Assembly (NCBI RefSeq): GCF_050947875.1
Contig: NC_134568.1
Location: 258,489,115 to 258,553,114 of the forward strand
DNA length: 64,000 nucleotides
From: Dermacentor variabilis
Taxonomy: Eukaryota > Arthropoda > Arachnida > Ixodida > Ixodidae
Reading direction: 5' to 3'
Below, piece after piece: positions 33,222-45,600 of the stretch (positions are counted from its first letter, which is position 1; each line of letters begins with the position of its first letter). The position numbers and the translations under genes are program-made. The notes beneath the pieces were generated by a model. The model was not told the DNA's origin, did not search any database, and saw only the letters and a program-made list of their open reading frames with translations.

Positions 33222-36200
33222 CATGCATAGATCCCACCACTTTCAGACATATCTATGTGTAAGACCCGGACGCTTCAACGACAGAGACAGCTAGCGAAAG
33301 CATCTTAAGGAACGTCCTTAAGCAGGCGAGTTCCGAGTGAAATTCAGAACTCGCTCACTCCTTTTCGTGGCGCTTCGTCTGCTGGGGTGCGACTGTAGTT
33401 TCAACGACCGACAGGAAAGCGAGCCAAGAATCCGGGTTTTTCCCGAGCAGGAAGGAGTGTGCTCGGTCTGGCATAAGGCGCGCGCGGTAGAAAAACGCCG
33501 CCACTGTATACGACCCGTGATTCGCATGCTGAAGTTTCTGAAGTGAACTGTAAATCCGAGGCTCGTGCAAACAACGTTCACGCTGCAATCGACAAACAGA
33601 TGCGTATGAAATGAAAGGACGAATGCAGTCGCTTATCCCGATTTACGCCGAGTCTAGCGCTTCCCTTTCCCTTCCACGGTTCGCACCATGCACAACACGA
33701 TCGCGCGCTGTTGCGTTTTGTCTCCATCGAAGTGTGTAACAGAGCAGCCCGAAGCACGTTGCCTAACGCCACAGTGGAAGAAAAGAAAAAAACAGCAATA
33801 TCAGCTCAATGCATGAACCAGAAAGATTGAATGCCAGGCAGGGTTCATGAAAGTCGTGCAAAAGAAAAAAAAAAACAGGAAAAACATCCCAACCATATGG
33901 AGAAAGAATGCCTCGTCGTGAGTCGAGTTCCTGACCTTCGACGCAATCCGGGTGCTCCGGTCGAGTTTCTGACATGCTTGCCCCGCATACTGTAGAGCGG
34001 CAGGCAAGCGGCCCTACTGCAGTGCGCGGCAGGCCAGCAGACGGGCAGCGACCGCGAGCGTATACGCGCGGTCCGAACGCGATTCGGTCACGGGGCCTTT
34101 GTGGAAACGTTCGCAACGCCTGGCTCCGTCGTGACTGAGTGCGGCACTGGACGAGGGCGGCCGAAGACGCCAAAAAAGAATCGCGCCGGCGGATGACCCA
34201 CACACACACACACGAACGCGCGTCCGATCGTGTCCGGGTGCCCAAAGAAGCCATGCGCGCGCGCGCCACGTGGCCGCGTTTATAGGACGGAGCGGTGCTG
34301 CGCTGTATGACGGCGGCGAAATCAGTTGCGACTCGATCGGGGAGGAGTCACCTCCGGGTTCCGCATACGTCGACGGCGTTCCGTCTCAGACCGTGGTAGA
34401 ATATGTAGTGTCATGGCGCGGCTCCGTCTTCGCCAGAAGACACGTAAATCAGATAATGTTGCGGCATGGTTTTGTGGTGCATGCTGTATACATACTATTC
34501 GAGAGGCAACACTAACAAAAAAAAAATCGTCTTGTTTTCATGTTTAGGTTCGACCATCGCTTGTGGTTCCATACTGCATACATATATATGCAGCATTGCT
34601 GTTGAAGAAATAGCCCTCCTTTTAAACCGACCTTCCAAGTCGGACTCAAAGGCAATAATTATTTTTGGTGCCTGCATGAAACTACAGTCTAGTTATATTG
34701 TGGTGGCAATGCTGCTGCAAACGCATGCTCCAGTATACGACGACGGGTACACGTACGCGCAGGCGACACGCGTTGGGTCTCTCGTTCGAAAGAGCTAGGC
34801 GCGACTAACTTAACATTAGGGGAACCATGAGCTATAGGGTAGTACGGAAAGGCAGAGGAGTTGACAGGGCAAGGTGGACACGAGCGTTTCGTGTTCGCCG
34901 AGCGCCAACCGAGGAGTGCTGTGCCACTATCCAGGCGTGTACGTGCGTTCGCATTCTGATCAGCTATAGGGCGCCCTGGCGTTTCAAACTTGCACGGCTT
35001 CTCAAGTGGTTCCCTCTTGGCGGTACACGCGTCCACGTTGCATGCTCGGCTGCTTCTGCCAAGCAATCTGGCTGACTGCGCCCGGCCTGGCGAAGAAAGC
35101 GCAGCCTCGATTGACTATGTGCAGCGCGAGCACAAGAACGCGTCTTCGCCATCGCAATTACGAAAGCCCAGGAAAACGGTGGCGGGCGAGAAGCTGGAGC
35201 ACGTCTTCCGTTTCGTTTTCGCAGGGCACCCTCACTGTAAAGCGAGGCGCCTGCCTTCGGCTTCGACAGACAATCCTCCAGTGTAAGACATTACAAAAAT
35301 GACCAAAGTCAAGCCTGCAAGTATACGACGCGCAATCGGCACTTATCTGCGCGCTTGTGACTCTTCACAATTCCGGTCAGGCCAGCAGGGAGAGAGGAAA
35401 ATAGGAGACGCTATCTTTGCTGAGTGCCTTGACAGGGCGCATATAACGCGGCATGCATTCGTCGCACACCGTGTCGTATATAGCGCGCGTCTTTTCCCTC
35501 TGCTTTTCTCCGTCGCGCATGCGGTATTTTTATATAGACGGCGGCGCTTGCTCTGCAGTGTACAGTAAACTGTCCTAGTCGAAGGAAATTTGCCAATAAC
35601 GGCGGAAAATATTTCACCGAGCAAATGTACACACGCATACCCAGCACGCAAAATCAGCGTGTTGGTTTCATTCAACAATTTAGCCGCAATAAATGCGACA
35701 TATAGCAATCCCGAATGCGCCTATCCCAGCGTCGAGAAAACTACACCATCACGGAAATGTTAGTAGCAAACAGAAAACAAAGGTAGTTTGAACATTCTAA
35801 TTAGCGCGGCTTGTGGTAAACACAACTTCCCCTGTTCCCGCGCTAAATTTTACTATCGACAGTGCATGTTAGTCAAGGCTTGCGGACTAACGCGTTAACA
35901 TGCAGGCGGTGTACGCGCGGCGCACACCCGGTAAACGAAACGGGTTCGGCGCAATCGCGCATGCGCATAGGAAACAGACTGTGCGAACGAACAGGGGCAA
36001 CAGCTCGGTAAGGGCTCTGCGCGGTCTGCCGGAACTGAAAGCCCAACTTGCCGTTACACGGCCGGCGTCGAAAGTATGCACCGCCACCCAGATGTCCTTG
36101 ATATACTCCCTTTCGCGACGGTTTCCACAACGAAATGTCATTTCATCCGCGGTACATACAACGACGAAAAGTACACAGACGGCTGTGTTTGTCAACGAGC

Positions 36201-36324
36201 GTTCGTGAGTCCCCAACAAGTGCATTGCGTCTCCTAAACCTATACGTTGAGGAGTTTGTATATCATTGAAAGGGCCCGGTGACCGTACTGGACTCTTCAT
36301 TTTTTCATTCTGCTCACACTTCCT
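33222..36324. other. Unassigned
   Basis: Mixed composition, no motif. Frames of up to 193 codons (35887-36468 minus) have no family likeness. Confidence 0.35.
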
Positions 36325-36615
36325 CATTGCCTTGCGAACTGCCCCGCCGCTGTTATAGTCGCGATCGGCCAGCAAGCACGACGGATGATAAGGAATGGTT
36401 AGAATAGAAAGAGAAGAAATCGTTACGACATGCCGCCCCTGGGGTCTTATTTTGCAAGTTATTTTCACTTTACACTCTTTCTAACCTTTTGTCGTATATA
36501 TAGGTTCCCACGAAGTCACACCACTGCTATCGCCGATATCAATAACTAGGCGGTACGGATGATAAGAAATGAAGATAATCGAAGGAAATTTTATCCTCTC
36601 AATATATGGCGCCTG
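36325..36615 (+). repeat. Dispersed ~110-bp repeat, copies 4 and 5
   Basis: GCCGCTGTTATAGTCGCGAT with GATGATAAGGAATGG, and a weaker copy at 36515-36615 with CGGTACGGATGATAAGAAAT. It lies 270 bp before the MITE array. Confidence 0.45.
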
Positions 36616-36879
36616 TATAGCACACCCAGTATATCCTTTCTTTCCTCCATAAAAATAGGTGTAAACTTAGGCCATGCAGTTCTCACGTGTGAGGCGCATA
36701 GCTGAGCTTACTCATGAGGAGAAATCATTCTGCCTCAGTAAAGATCGCATTTGCCGTTGTTGGCTTGAGTGGTGTTTGCGCGTGGCCACGAAATGAACGA
36801 GGCCAGCAGGGATTACGGGTGTGCCGAGTGCACGAACCACAGTCACACCCCCCCCCCCCCCGGCGCGCCTACACTTTTA

Positions 36880-38117
36880 CACTCTAAAAAAAGTTTACAC
36901 CTTTTGGGGTGTATATCTGCCACAACGATAATCGTGATCTGCCCTGCTTGCGTTTCCTTTCTTGAAAACGCCGCGCCCGCTACTTTCCTGTCGGGAATGC
37001 TATGTCATGCTGATAACGCGCATGCCGTTCGTTACTGGGAAGTACCGGGCTCGCCGCGTTAGAGAAAGGAAATGCGGACAAGACAGATGACGATTACCGT
37101 TGTGGCAAAAGGGTGTAATTTTACTTAAGAGTGTAGGACATCATTCATTGTTTTTATAAGGGTGACTTCAGAAGAGTAAATAAAAATTACCCAGGTCGAA
37201 AGGAGGAAGTTACAACATATGCATGTGGCAAATTAACTCTTCAGAAAAGACAAGGTAACACTGCACTATTAAAACATTTGCACCCTTTGGGGCGTATCTT
37301 GTCCCACAATGATAATCACGATCTGCCTTGCTTGCGTTTCCTTTCCTGTAAACTCGGCGCTCGCTATTTTCCTGCCGAGAATGCTATGCCACGCTGTTTA
37401 CGCGCATGCCGTTCAAGTACCGGGCTCGCAGCATTAAAGAAAGGAAATGCGGGCAAGACAGATGACGATTATCGTTGTGGGACAAGATACGCCCCAAAGG
37501 ATGCAAATGTTTTTAAGAGTAACTGAAAGGGTGTATTTCGATTCCTCGAAAGGGTGCTCAAACTGCGCAATACACCCAGAGTAACAACATTGTATACACT
37601 CTTTAAAAAATTTACACACTTTGGGGCTTACCTTGTCCCACAACAATAACCGTCATGTTTTGCCCGCACTTACTTTCTTAAACGCTGCGAGCCTGGTACT
37701 TCCAAGTCACGTCATCAGCGTGACATAGCGTTCTTGACAGGAAAGTAGCGAGCGCAGCGTTTTCAAGAAATGAAACGCAAGCAAGGCAGACAACGATTAC
37801 ACTCTCAAACAGAATTGCACCCTTTGCGTTGTATCTTGCCACACAACGATAAACGTCATCTGTCTAGTCCGCATTTCCTTTCTTTAACACTGCGAGCCCG
37901 GTACTTCCCAGTAACGAACGGCATGCGCGTTATCAGCATGACATAGCATTCCCGGCAGGAAAGTAGCGGGCGCGGAGTTTTCAAGAAAGGAAACGCAAGC
38001 AAGGCAGATGACGATTATCGTTGTGTGGCAGATATACACCCCAAAGGTTGTAGCTTTGTCTAAGAGTGCATTGTCATGGGACATACACCCCTAAGGGTGC
38101 AACTGTTTTGAGTGTAG
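36880..38117. mobile_element. Array of four TIR MITEs plus a fragment
   Basis: Four related units of about 200-270 bp: plus orientation at 36880-37135 and 37264-37520, minus at 37597-37798 and 37800-38070, and an end fragment at 38071-38117. Each has ends of the type CACTCTAAAAAAAGTTTACA and an inner block with GCTTGCGTTTCCTTTC and GATGACGATTATCGTTGTG. The two pairs face each other, giving a large inverted arrangement. No coding capacity. Confidence 0.8.
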
Positions 38118-39966
38118 CCATTGGTTTCCAAACGGCGCTTATTAATGGCACGTTAACGTATTTCAATGCACCTTTCAGCTCTCTAGGTAACTATCGCAGA
38201 GATAACTACCTGCCTCTATAGCCACACTGAGTTCAAGTTCACGATATTTGCAAGACAAATTCTGGAAGTGCACTAAATTTAAATTCCTGGCGCCAGAGCA
38301 TCACCCGAACGGCTCCTGCACGTCGCCATGGCGTCTGGTCAGCGTGCACGTGACGACGCCTCCAGGCTGTTTAAGACGAGCGACGACCAAATGAAACAAA
38401 GCGAGCACAGCGGCGAGTCGCGGACACGGCAACCGAGCGGGCAGCATGCACGGCCCTTGACAGGGAGCTGTTGTTCGTGCAGCTTCGGGCTTTGGCGACG
38501 TCAAGGGGTCACGGCACGAACGTGTTTCCACCGGGGCCTGGGGCCCCGACAGCGATCAAGCAGCGGTGGCGGCGAGCGGCCGGGGCGCAGCCTATGGAGG
38601 GCAACGGGCTCCGAGGAAGCTCGCAGCTCCCCAAACCAGTTTGAGGCGCTCGCAGCTAGCGACAGCGCGGCGCGCCGCCCCTGCCTCCACGGTCAGGGCG
38701 GCAGCTAGTCTAGGAACGCCCCGTCCGATCGCTATTCCCGATCTTGGTGTATGAACGCTCATCCCAGCGCATCATCGCCCACCCAGCGTCGCCCTTGAGT
38801 TCCAGGACGGCCTGACTGCCGACACCTGGGCGACTCGGTGGCGAGCCACAGAGTGCAACAGTCTGCTCACAACTGGGTGGGCGCACGATCGCGCCCACCT
38901 CGTTCCGCGCACACGTCTTGCACTCTACACGGAGTGCGCGATGCGCGGACTCCGCCTGGCGCCCTTGAAACAAAAAAGAAAGCACCGGGGTAACGGACAG
39001 CTACGACCACAGTGCGTTGCAGCATCCACAATACATATCATTCGGATACGTCGAACCCTCTTAGCCCAGAGCGACAGGTCACGTGTATATGCGCAACTTG
39101 ACACTGAACTCCTTCTGCGATAGCCCCTTGTTTACTCTGAGGTCATGCATTTCAAACTGCAATCGTTCTACGTAAACAACGCATGCCGAACGGTTGTCGA
39201 CGCACCATGGCAGCACGAACGTTCAGGTCACTGGTCTTCCTGGCTACTAGGAGCCAAGTTGCCAACCCGGTGGCAAAGAACGCACATGCGACACAACGAT
39301 GAGATCACGCGCGCATTTTGAGGAATTTACATTTCGTTGCTGCACCGCAAGCAATTTCTGGAAATGAGAGAGCAATACAAGAAAATAAAGCATGCGATCT
39401 TTCATTCCTAGACGGTGCGCTCTCCAACGTGTAAAACTCCACACGTGAAATTCCACAGTTCGGATAGTTCCATGCCAGGGCAGTTTTGTTCGTTTATCCT
39501 TACTCAACAGCCCTACATCCTGCAAACATTCGCGTTCTGCCTCGGTTTGCAGTGGCGCGTGCACGTAACAGCCGTTGATCGCCTTGAATGAGTGACCAAT
39601 CGCGCGCGCAAGAAAAGACGTTTTTCGGAGCTACTCGGCGACCGGTTAATCTCGCCAAGGTTGTAGTACTCGGGCACCGCAGCTAATAACTTCCCTCTCG
39701 AGAAGGAGCGCTCACCAGGCGTTCATTCCCGCAGGAAAGATAGTGACGTCGCAACGAAGGGAAACAGTTAAAGAAATAGAAAACCGAAACAACCCCAGAA
39801 GCAAGTGAGAAAGTTTAGGTCGAAGGAACGCGCGACTACGAGAGAACAGAGGTCCCTCGGCGGTTCGTTTCACGTGCGTGCCACACTGATAAGCTCCTAT
39901 ACTATCTCGGTCGCTCGCCAACGGAGACCTTGCGTGGAGCAGCGGCGAAGAAGGAAATTCGTATAC
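38118..39966. other. Likely intron of the Bark-like gene
   Basis: Downstream of the exon 1 donor on the minus strand. A G/C-rich block (38300-38960) has overlapping frames on both strands with no motif. No second exon found by eye. Confidence 0.3.
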
Positions 39967-40212
39967 CTGTGCTTTGAGTACTCCATTGACGACGATGCCC
40001 ACGCCTGGTGCGAAGCGCAGCTCGACGCCGGGCTCGATGACCAGCTCACCGGAGTCTTCGACGACGATGTCGCGCGTCACTCGATGCGGGCTGCTTGATA
40101 AGTCGAACACCTGCCTGTCTCTGATCTCTACGGGACGGCCGCCGCCGAGCGAGAAGCCGTACATGAGCCAGCATAGCAGAACTGCCGACGCCCAGGTCGG
40201 ACGGTACTTCAT
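39967..40212 (-). CDS. First coding exon of a Bark beetle/Anakonda-like protein
   Basis: Reading from ATG at 40212 gives 82 codons ending at a splice donor CAG|GTATAC (phase 0). The first 25 residues (MKYRPTWASAVLLCWLMYGF then SLGGG) form a signal peptide. The mature start has RPVEIRDRQVFDL and then IVVEDSGELVIEPGVELRFA and PGVGIVVNGVLKAQ. The block EPGVELRFAPGVGI matches what I recall of the N terminus of Bark beetle/Anakonda, a large single-pass membrane protein of tricellular junctions in insects. The frame has an upstream GTG at 40242 but no ATG, and the chosen ATG has A at -3, so I prefer 40212. The remaining exons should lie further left or outside the window, and none was found. The call depends on one exon. 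Confidence 0.65.
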
Positions 40213-40246
40213 CGTCGCGAAAGGGCACTGACTTTTGTCCACCGTC

Positions 40247-40255
40247 TCAGATCAT
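40247..40255 (-). promoter_or_regulatory. Minimal upstream ORF before the Bark-like start
   Basis: ATG-ATC-TGA on the minus strand, 34 bases upstream of the chosen start codon. If the transcript begins further upstream this two-codon frame could lower initiation at the main ATG. The transcription start is not known, so a role is inference. Confidence 0.3.
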
Positions 40256-40640
40256 GCTTCGTAGGTGTGCTCAGTCTTCCGCTCGTCCGATCACGGGGTC
40301 TTCACGTGCGGTCGCGAGCCTCCATCGCCGACACCGCCGCGCACGTTACACCGGTCGTCCCGTTCAAACTCCAAACTGGGAACCGACTTTCGGAATCGAG
40401 CCGACTGGCTGAGCCACCTGGGCGAGTGGAGGCGCTGGCGGCGGCGGCGCTGGCGTTGGCCTCTCAGCCGTGGATGAGAGGAGGACAGCTGAGGGCAGTG
40501 CTTGCGTCACAGCGGCATCGTTGCGCGTTCGGGCAACGGCGGGCGGCTATCCGAGCGCGGCTTCGGAGAAACGCGTGGAGGTGTGCGGCCAAACATCGCT
40601 ACGCGTTAGGTTGCCGTGGGCGACCGATAGCAAATAGAAA
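40256..40640 (-). promoter_or_regulatory. GC-rich region upstream of the Bark-like exon
   Basis: G/C- and CpG-rich sequence directly upstream of the exon on the minus strand, ending near a sharp shift to A/T-rich DNA around 40640. It probably holds the 5' UTR and promoter. I see no clear TATA box. Frames in this stretch overlap on both strands and look like by-products of the high G+C. Confidence 0.35.
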
Positions 40641-40783
40641 CAGAACTTCTTATTTTAGGAGACGAACCAAATCTAATTGCGGGGTTTAACGTTTAAAAGC
40701 AACGCACGGGCTATGAGAAGACACAGTGAGACGAGTTGCCAGCTGTTGTTCATTCACATGGCGGCAGTTTACAAGGAATCCTT

Positions 40784-40920
40784 TATAATGGTTTCCAGCA
40801 AGTACGGACGCGAGCACAAGTAAATAGAAACGGACAGGACAACGCTTTGTCCTGTCCCGCGTTGTCCTGTCTGTTTCTACTTACTTGTGTTCGCGTCCGT
40901 ACTTGCTGGAAACCATTATA
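40784..40920. repeat. 137-bp near-perfect hairpin
   Basis: 62-base arms (40784-40845 and 40859-40920) around a 13-base loop, from TATAATGGTTTCCAGCAAGT to its complement, with only a few mismatches. The arm contains GGACAGGACAACGC. The downstream ATGCACCAACAGGCCCAGCA recurs in degenerate form near 43780. No coding capacity. Confidence 0.9.
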
Positions 40921-41882
40921 CGTTCACCATGCACCAACAGGCCCAGCAAACTACTCACTAAAAGAATCCTTTCTTGCAGCACTTTTGATGTGAAGTAAAA
41001 GAGCAACAAAAACTGTGCACGTCCGATAAAACGGTACACGAACGGGCAACGCGCGTGACAAGCAGCCGAACGACCAGAGCCTAGAGCCGTTTAATTTTCA
41101 CTTTCCCGTAAGTAGAGCAGTTGAGAAGGTGCATGGAATTTTTCACCGTTACATGAATGATAATGGGGTCCTCGAAACCTTAGAATCATCTCTCATTATA
41201 CAGATCAAGAAATGTGCAGTACTCGCAATGCAACAGCATTGTATATATAGCTTTTTTCTCATGCCTGCCACGAAGATTGGAGGTCGTTGGCGGAAAAGGG
41301 GGGGGGGGGGGAGGGGAACAGTGCGATATCCTGACAGTTTTTGTTGCGGTGACAGTACTGGCAATATTGCACAAATAGGGCTGGTGTGTCTGCCATCCTC
41401 ATTTCCGCCACACTTCCGAAGCTATGAAAACATTTGAGTGTCTATGTGGTAACATCTCCAAGAAAGAAATTCCTTTTTTTTTTAAAGCCAGCCAGACATC
41501 TTATGACTACAGGCATAGGTGAAATTTTAACGCTGTTTATGTGTCACTAATATTAAACCACCTTTCTTCTTTTCTTTTCTTGTTTTTTTTCTTTCTGCAG
41601 TTGCTTCCGAGGAGAGCTTTTGGTATGATTTACACAGCGTCTGAAAAGTTTGCCTCCTCGTCGCTTGTTTAACTGCTATGCTATATTATGCTACAATATA
41701 TTATTTAGGAAGCCATCTTTAGCGTGCGTTGTGCTTTCTTTCGGTACTTGTTGGGCAGCTTTACCGATGCAGGGACACAACATTATGGAATATGTCATAA
41801 TAAGGAACGTTGTCATTCAGCTGACACAACGTAGCTACATACTACGAAAAGCGATGTGGGTTGGCAATTGAAAAAAAAAAAT

Positions 41883-41965
41883 TCTCCCTTGTTCGGGTAT
41901 CGAAACCAGCACCACTAATCTTCTCTGGTCACTCGCTCTGCACCAAATAAGCTATAGCCAGAAGG
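41883..41965 (-). mobile_element. Degenerate tRNA-derived SINE head
   Basis: Minus strand: CTGGCTATAGCTTATTTGG (box A-like), then GCTGGTTTCGATACCCG (box B-like), about 40 bp apart. No intact anticodon or acceptor stem, so it is taken as a SINE head and not a tRNA gene. Confidence 0.45.
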
Positions 41966-42020
41966 CGAACAGGTGGCATAGCGAGAACTAACTGATCGAC
42001 AACTCGAAGCGCAATGCTCC

Positions 42021-42052
42021 AGTGAGTGAGTGAGTGAGTGAGTGAGCGAGCG
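42021..42052. repeat. (AGTG)n microsatellite
   Basis: About six AGTG units, ending in AGCG variants. Confidence 0.9.
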
Positions 42053-42316
42053 ATCAAGCTAAATGCGCACACCGGCAGTTATATTAAGGCTAGCTTTGGG
42101 TGTTGGCCTCGAGCTGGAAAAGCTGGCGCCACCGTCGGCATGACGTGCTATTAGGGATCACGTGGACATAGCGTCCGCGTCGGCTGCTTCGGGAGCGCCG
42201 AAGCGAGCCGAAAACGAGAGTTTAAATTCCCTCGTACGCTGCGGTCCTCATTTAGTGGCGAGATTCTCCCGCTTCGAGTGTCTCCTTTACAACGCTTGAA
42301 ATCACCACAATAGGTA

Positions 42317-42600
42317 GTGGCTGACTTTGAAGGCGCGCAACATGGTAGCTACTGCTCGGTGCCGCAGTGTCGTACGCAACGGAGCCCGGTGTCAGCCTTA
42401 TTCACACGTAGCCGCAGGACAAGAAGCTGCGTGAAGCTTGGCTCGCGAAACATAAAACCGGCAAACAGCCATCGGCTACAACTCGGGTATGCAGCAAGCA
42501 CAGACGCGGGAAAGATTTCTGCTACAGCGCCGGGTCTGTGATGTTCGAAAAACGCGCACTGAGACGCTCGCCCGAGTCCGTTGACCGACTAATGTCATGA
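42317..42600 (+). pseudogene. THAP zinc-finger domain, frameshifted
   Basis: The first frame reads ADFEGAQHGSYCSVPQCRTQ (C-X4-C). After a frame change between about 42385 and 42410 it continues PQDKKLREAWLAKHKTGKQP and VCSKHRRGKDFCY (C-X2-H with the conserved Trp), ending MFEKRALRRSPESVDRLMS and a stop at 42600. Together these give the C2CH pattern of a THAP DNA-binding domain. Such domains occur in host regulators and at the N terminus of P-element-type transposases. The first frame has GTG where an ATG would be expected. One frameshift and an in-frame TAG mark it as broken. Confidence 0.7.
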
Positions 42601-45600
42601 CGGTTTGGTCTATGAACTTGTCGATGCTATAGATACTGGCAAGTTCACTGGAGTGGAAAGGGAGTGGTAAGAAGCACATTAAAAAAAAATCATGGCATAT
42701 GGTCATGTTTGTGTTATGAATTAATGCACTGGATTACAAAAAAGAAGCAGCGGGAAATCGCACGCTGAGAACACCGATAAACATACAGTGCGACGCAACT
42801 CGAGAAATAATATTGAAACGTCCAAGAATTTAGAAGAGGAAAAAAAAAAAAGATTGAATCGTCGCGACGGCACATCACAGTCCCCGTCGAAGTCTCTACA
42901 ATGAAATTATTTTTGAACAACTCTGATAGCGCCCACGCAACAATGGTTGCTTGTATACTGTCAAATGCTCATATTCTGCCGCCTAAAGCTCATGGCACGG
43001 TGCGAAAACGCGCTCGCGGTGAAAGCGAAACAGTGCTCGGACAAGCATGCAGACGCGCAGTCGGTCGCTGTGAATCTGTGCGATCGCTGCATTGAGGCTT
43101 CATTCTATTACGCTCCATTCAGTTATACAAACACTATAAGAAGATATTTCACATAGTTTGCTCTCAGCGTTTACCTACCTTTCACGCAAGAAGCCGGTTC
43201 GGGAGACTCCATCGCGGCAACCGCGCGCAGTGGCGTTCACTGTACGTATTCGGTAAAGAGATAGCGTCTGTAAACGATTCTGTGCTTTCAGTTTGCCCAT
43301 GATTATTATTTAGACAGTAACAAACTTCTCTCGTTTCGAAAGTACTTACAGAAATGTCCGGGAGAGCTCGTGCGTGGTGTTTTCAGTGCGCGCTGACAGC
43401 AAAACCTATGAGGAGCGCGCCACGTGATCCCTCATACTACGCCAGCCAGGCTTCCGATTGATGGCGACTCCGTAACTCCTCGCCGCCAATAGAAGACCGG
43501 GACTGTACTGAATTGGAAAGTGTTTTCATCAGCGTTAAAGCAGAAATCTGCGAATACGAATTCGTCGGCGAAAACGATTTTTTTCAATCTGTACTAGATT
43601 AGAAGGATTCTGGGAATCTCCTTATCTGGTGTAATTTGATGAGCGTTTGAGGTGATGTGGTTTGCGCATGTCCGGAACGGCTATACATTACGCTACTCTT
43701 TTGTGAATATAGTTGCGAGTGACGCCCTTTTCTTTCTCGTCACTTCCGTGGCTCTTGCGCGTCTATTTCACACCAGTTATGATGTACCAAATAGCCCAGC
43801 AGCAAGTTTTGCCAAACATCAGTGCGTGTTATTTTCCTCTCCCTATATTATGGCAGTCGACCAACTCCTTTCGAACAAACATTCATTCGCTAGGTGCCAT
43901 TGTTCTCGTTACGTGTGTCGCGCTTATAGCGGTTTCTCACCTACAGAAAGTACAGCTAGTGACTTCTGCTAACCATTTGGACCTGTTGATCAACAGTAGT
44001 CGGAGCAAAGAATTGAAATTTCGTTCCACACCGGGGCTACTATTCTGGACACTTTACAAATCGGCCATATTGTCAGATTCTGCAATTGTGCCATTTTGAG
44101 CCAATCGGAGCAAGCCGTAGCAGCCAATTGGGCCTATCAGAGCTGACAGGACGATGAATCCGATAATGATGACGGAATATGACAATGTGTTGGGAACGAT
44201 GACAGGAAACATGTCCCGTACGGCTGCCTATCAGCGAGTGCCTTCTGTTTCATCAGAATGAGGAAATATGAAGTTGAAGAAAAGAAAGCTGATCCGATTC
44301 TTACAAAATTGAAGAAACAAAAAGGGAGCAAAGAAACGTTGAAGGTACTTAATAATGCACATTTCGAATAGCTAAAAGTGAGATGAGGCTATTGAAAGGC
44401 AGTGGGGAGGAGGGGGACACAAACCCGTAAGCGCACGGATGACCTATATACTCATACGCGATCTAACTGAGGAAGGTTGTTCGGGAGGTGCCTCCCCCCC
44501 CCCCCCCTCCACTTGCTGGCCCCGTCTCTATCGCGTCTTCCGCCCGTTTTATTGCTGTATATACCCATTCTTCACTTGCTCGATAATCCTCTGATAATCC
44601 ACCGATTTATGGTACGCGACAGGTGTGCAACGAGCGGATTTACAACTTTTTTGACAGGGGTTTAGAGCAACTCAGGTTTTTTTGTTTTTAGTTCCTTTGT
44701 GCAGCTTATAGGTAACGGTTATGCTGCTTAACTCACAAATATACCTGCATGCCAACGCACGTCAATTACCTCTACGAGTTTCCTCATGACCGTATGCGTC
44801 ATTTTAAAGGCATGGCAGACCATTTCTGGCACCGAGCCATAGTATGGAGCGCTTTCACCCTCTCCGCAGATATTGAGCCAAGTAGTCTTGGGCAAGTACA
44901 GCCTCCTCCTCGCACCGCCGATCGGCCGGCCTGCTGCGAACGCGCACGGAATCCTGCTATGGGCCGTTTTGAACCGCGAAACTCGGTTCTTCTGCCGCAG
45001 TGGCTAGCATGTGGCGCGGTCCCACTTCGCTCGGCAGCTGCGGCTCCGATCGGTGGCAGCCGTGGTTCCCACCAGGCCTTATTCGGCAGACGTGCCTAGG
45101 CTGGGCCTATCAAACCGACGAGCGCGGTGGGAAAAGTAATGCCCCCCTCGCCCCCCCCCCCCCGGCACCCCCGCTCCCACTCTCCGCGGGACTCGCTGGC
45201 ATCCGAGATTCGCTGTGGGCGAGGGAGAGAAGCAGGACGTTTTCCCGCCCGTGCGTGCGCCGCTTTGTTTTCCCTCTTTGTTTTGCGCTGCTTGTTGTCG
45301 CCGCGCTCCGTTGCGCAACGAGTCAGCTAGGAGACGGTCCCTGGAGAGTTGCGCCGCGGCCATTGGCAGTGGTGGTGGTGGCGGAGCGCACCGCCCGGCA
45401 CGGCATCGTCCGGAGGGGGCACCGCAGCGCTGCTGCACCGCCAGGCACCAGCATGCGCGCACGCACGCGCGGCCGCCAGTGTCCACGCAAATGACCGTCG
45501 CCCGGCGCGACCGTCCGCTTGCCGGCAACGACTGCGCAGTTGTCGTCCCCTCGGAAACTGTCATTTGGCCAGATCCGCCTCAGCGGTCGCGACCCGGCGC

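Larger units (their letters stand above)
40921..42316. other. Unassigned, with a SINE head and AGTG repeat
   Basis: No coding sequence seen. Confidence 0.4.

Noticed and set aside
35887..36468. 193-codon minus frame
   Set aside because: No recognisable domain and a repeat (36325-36440) overlaps it.
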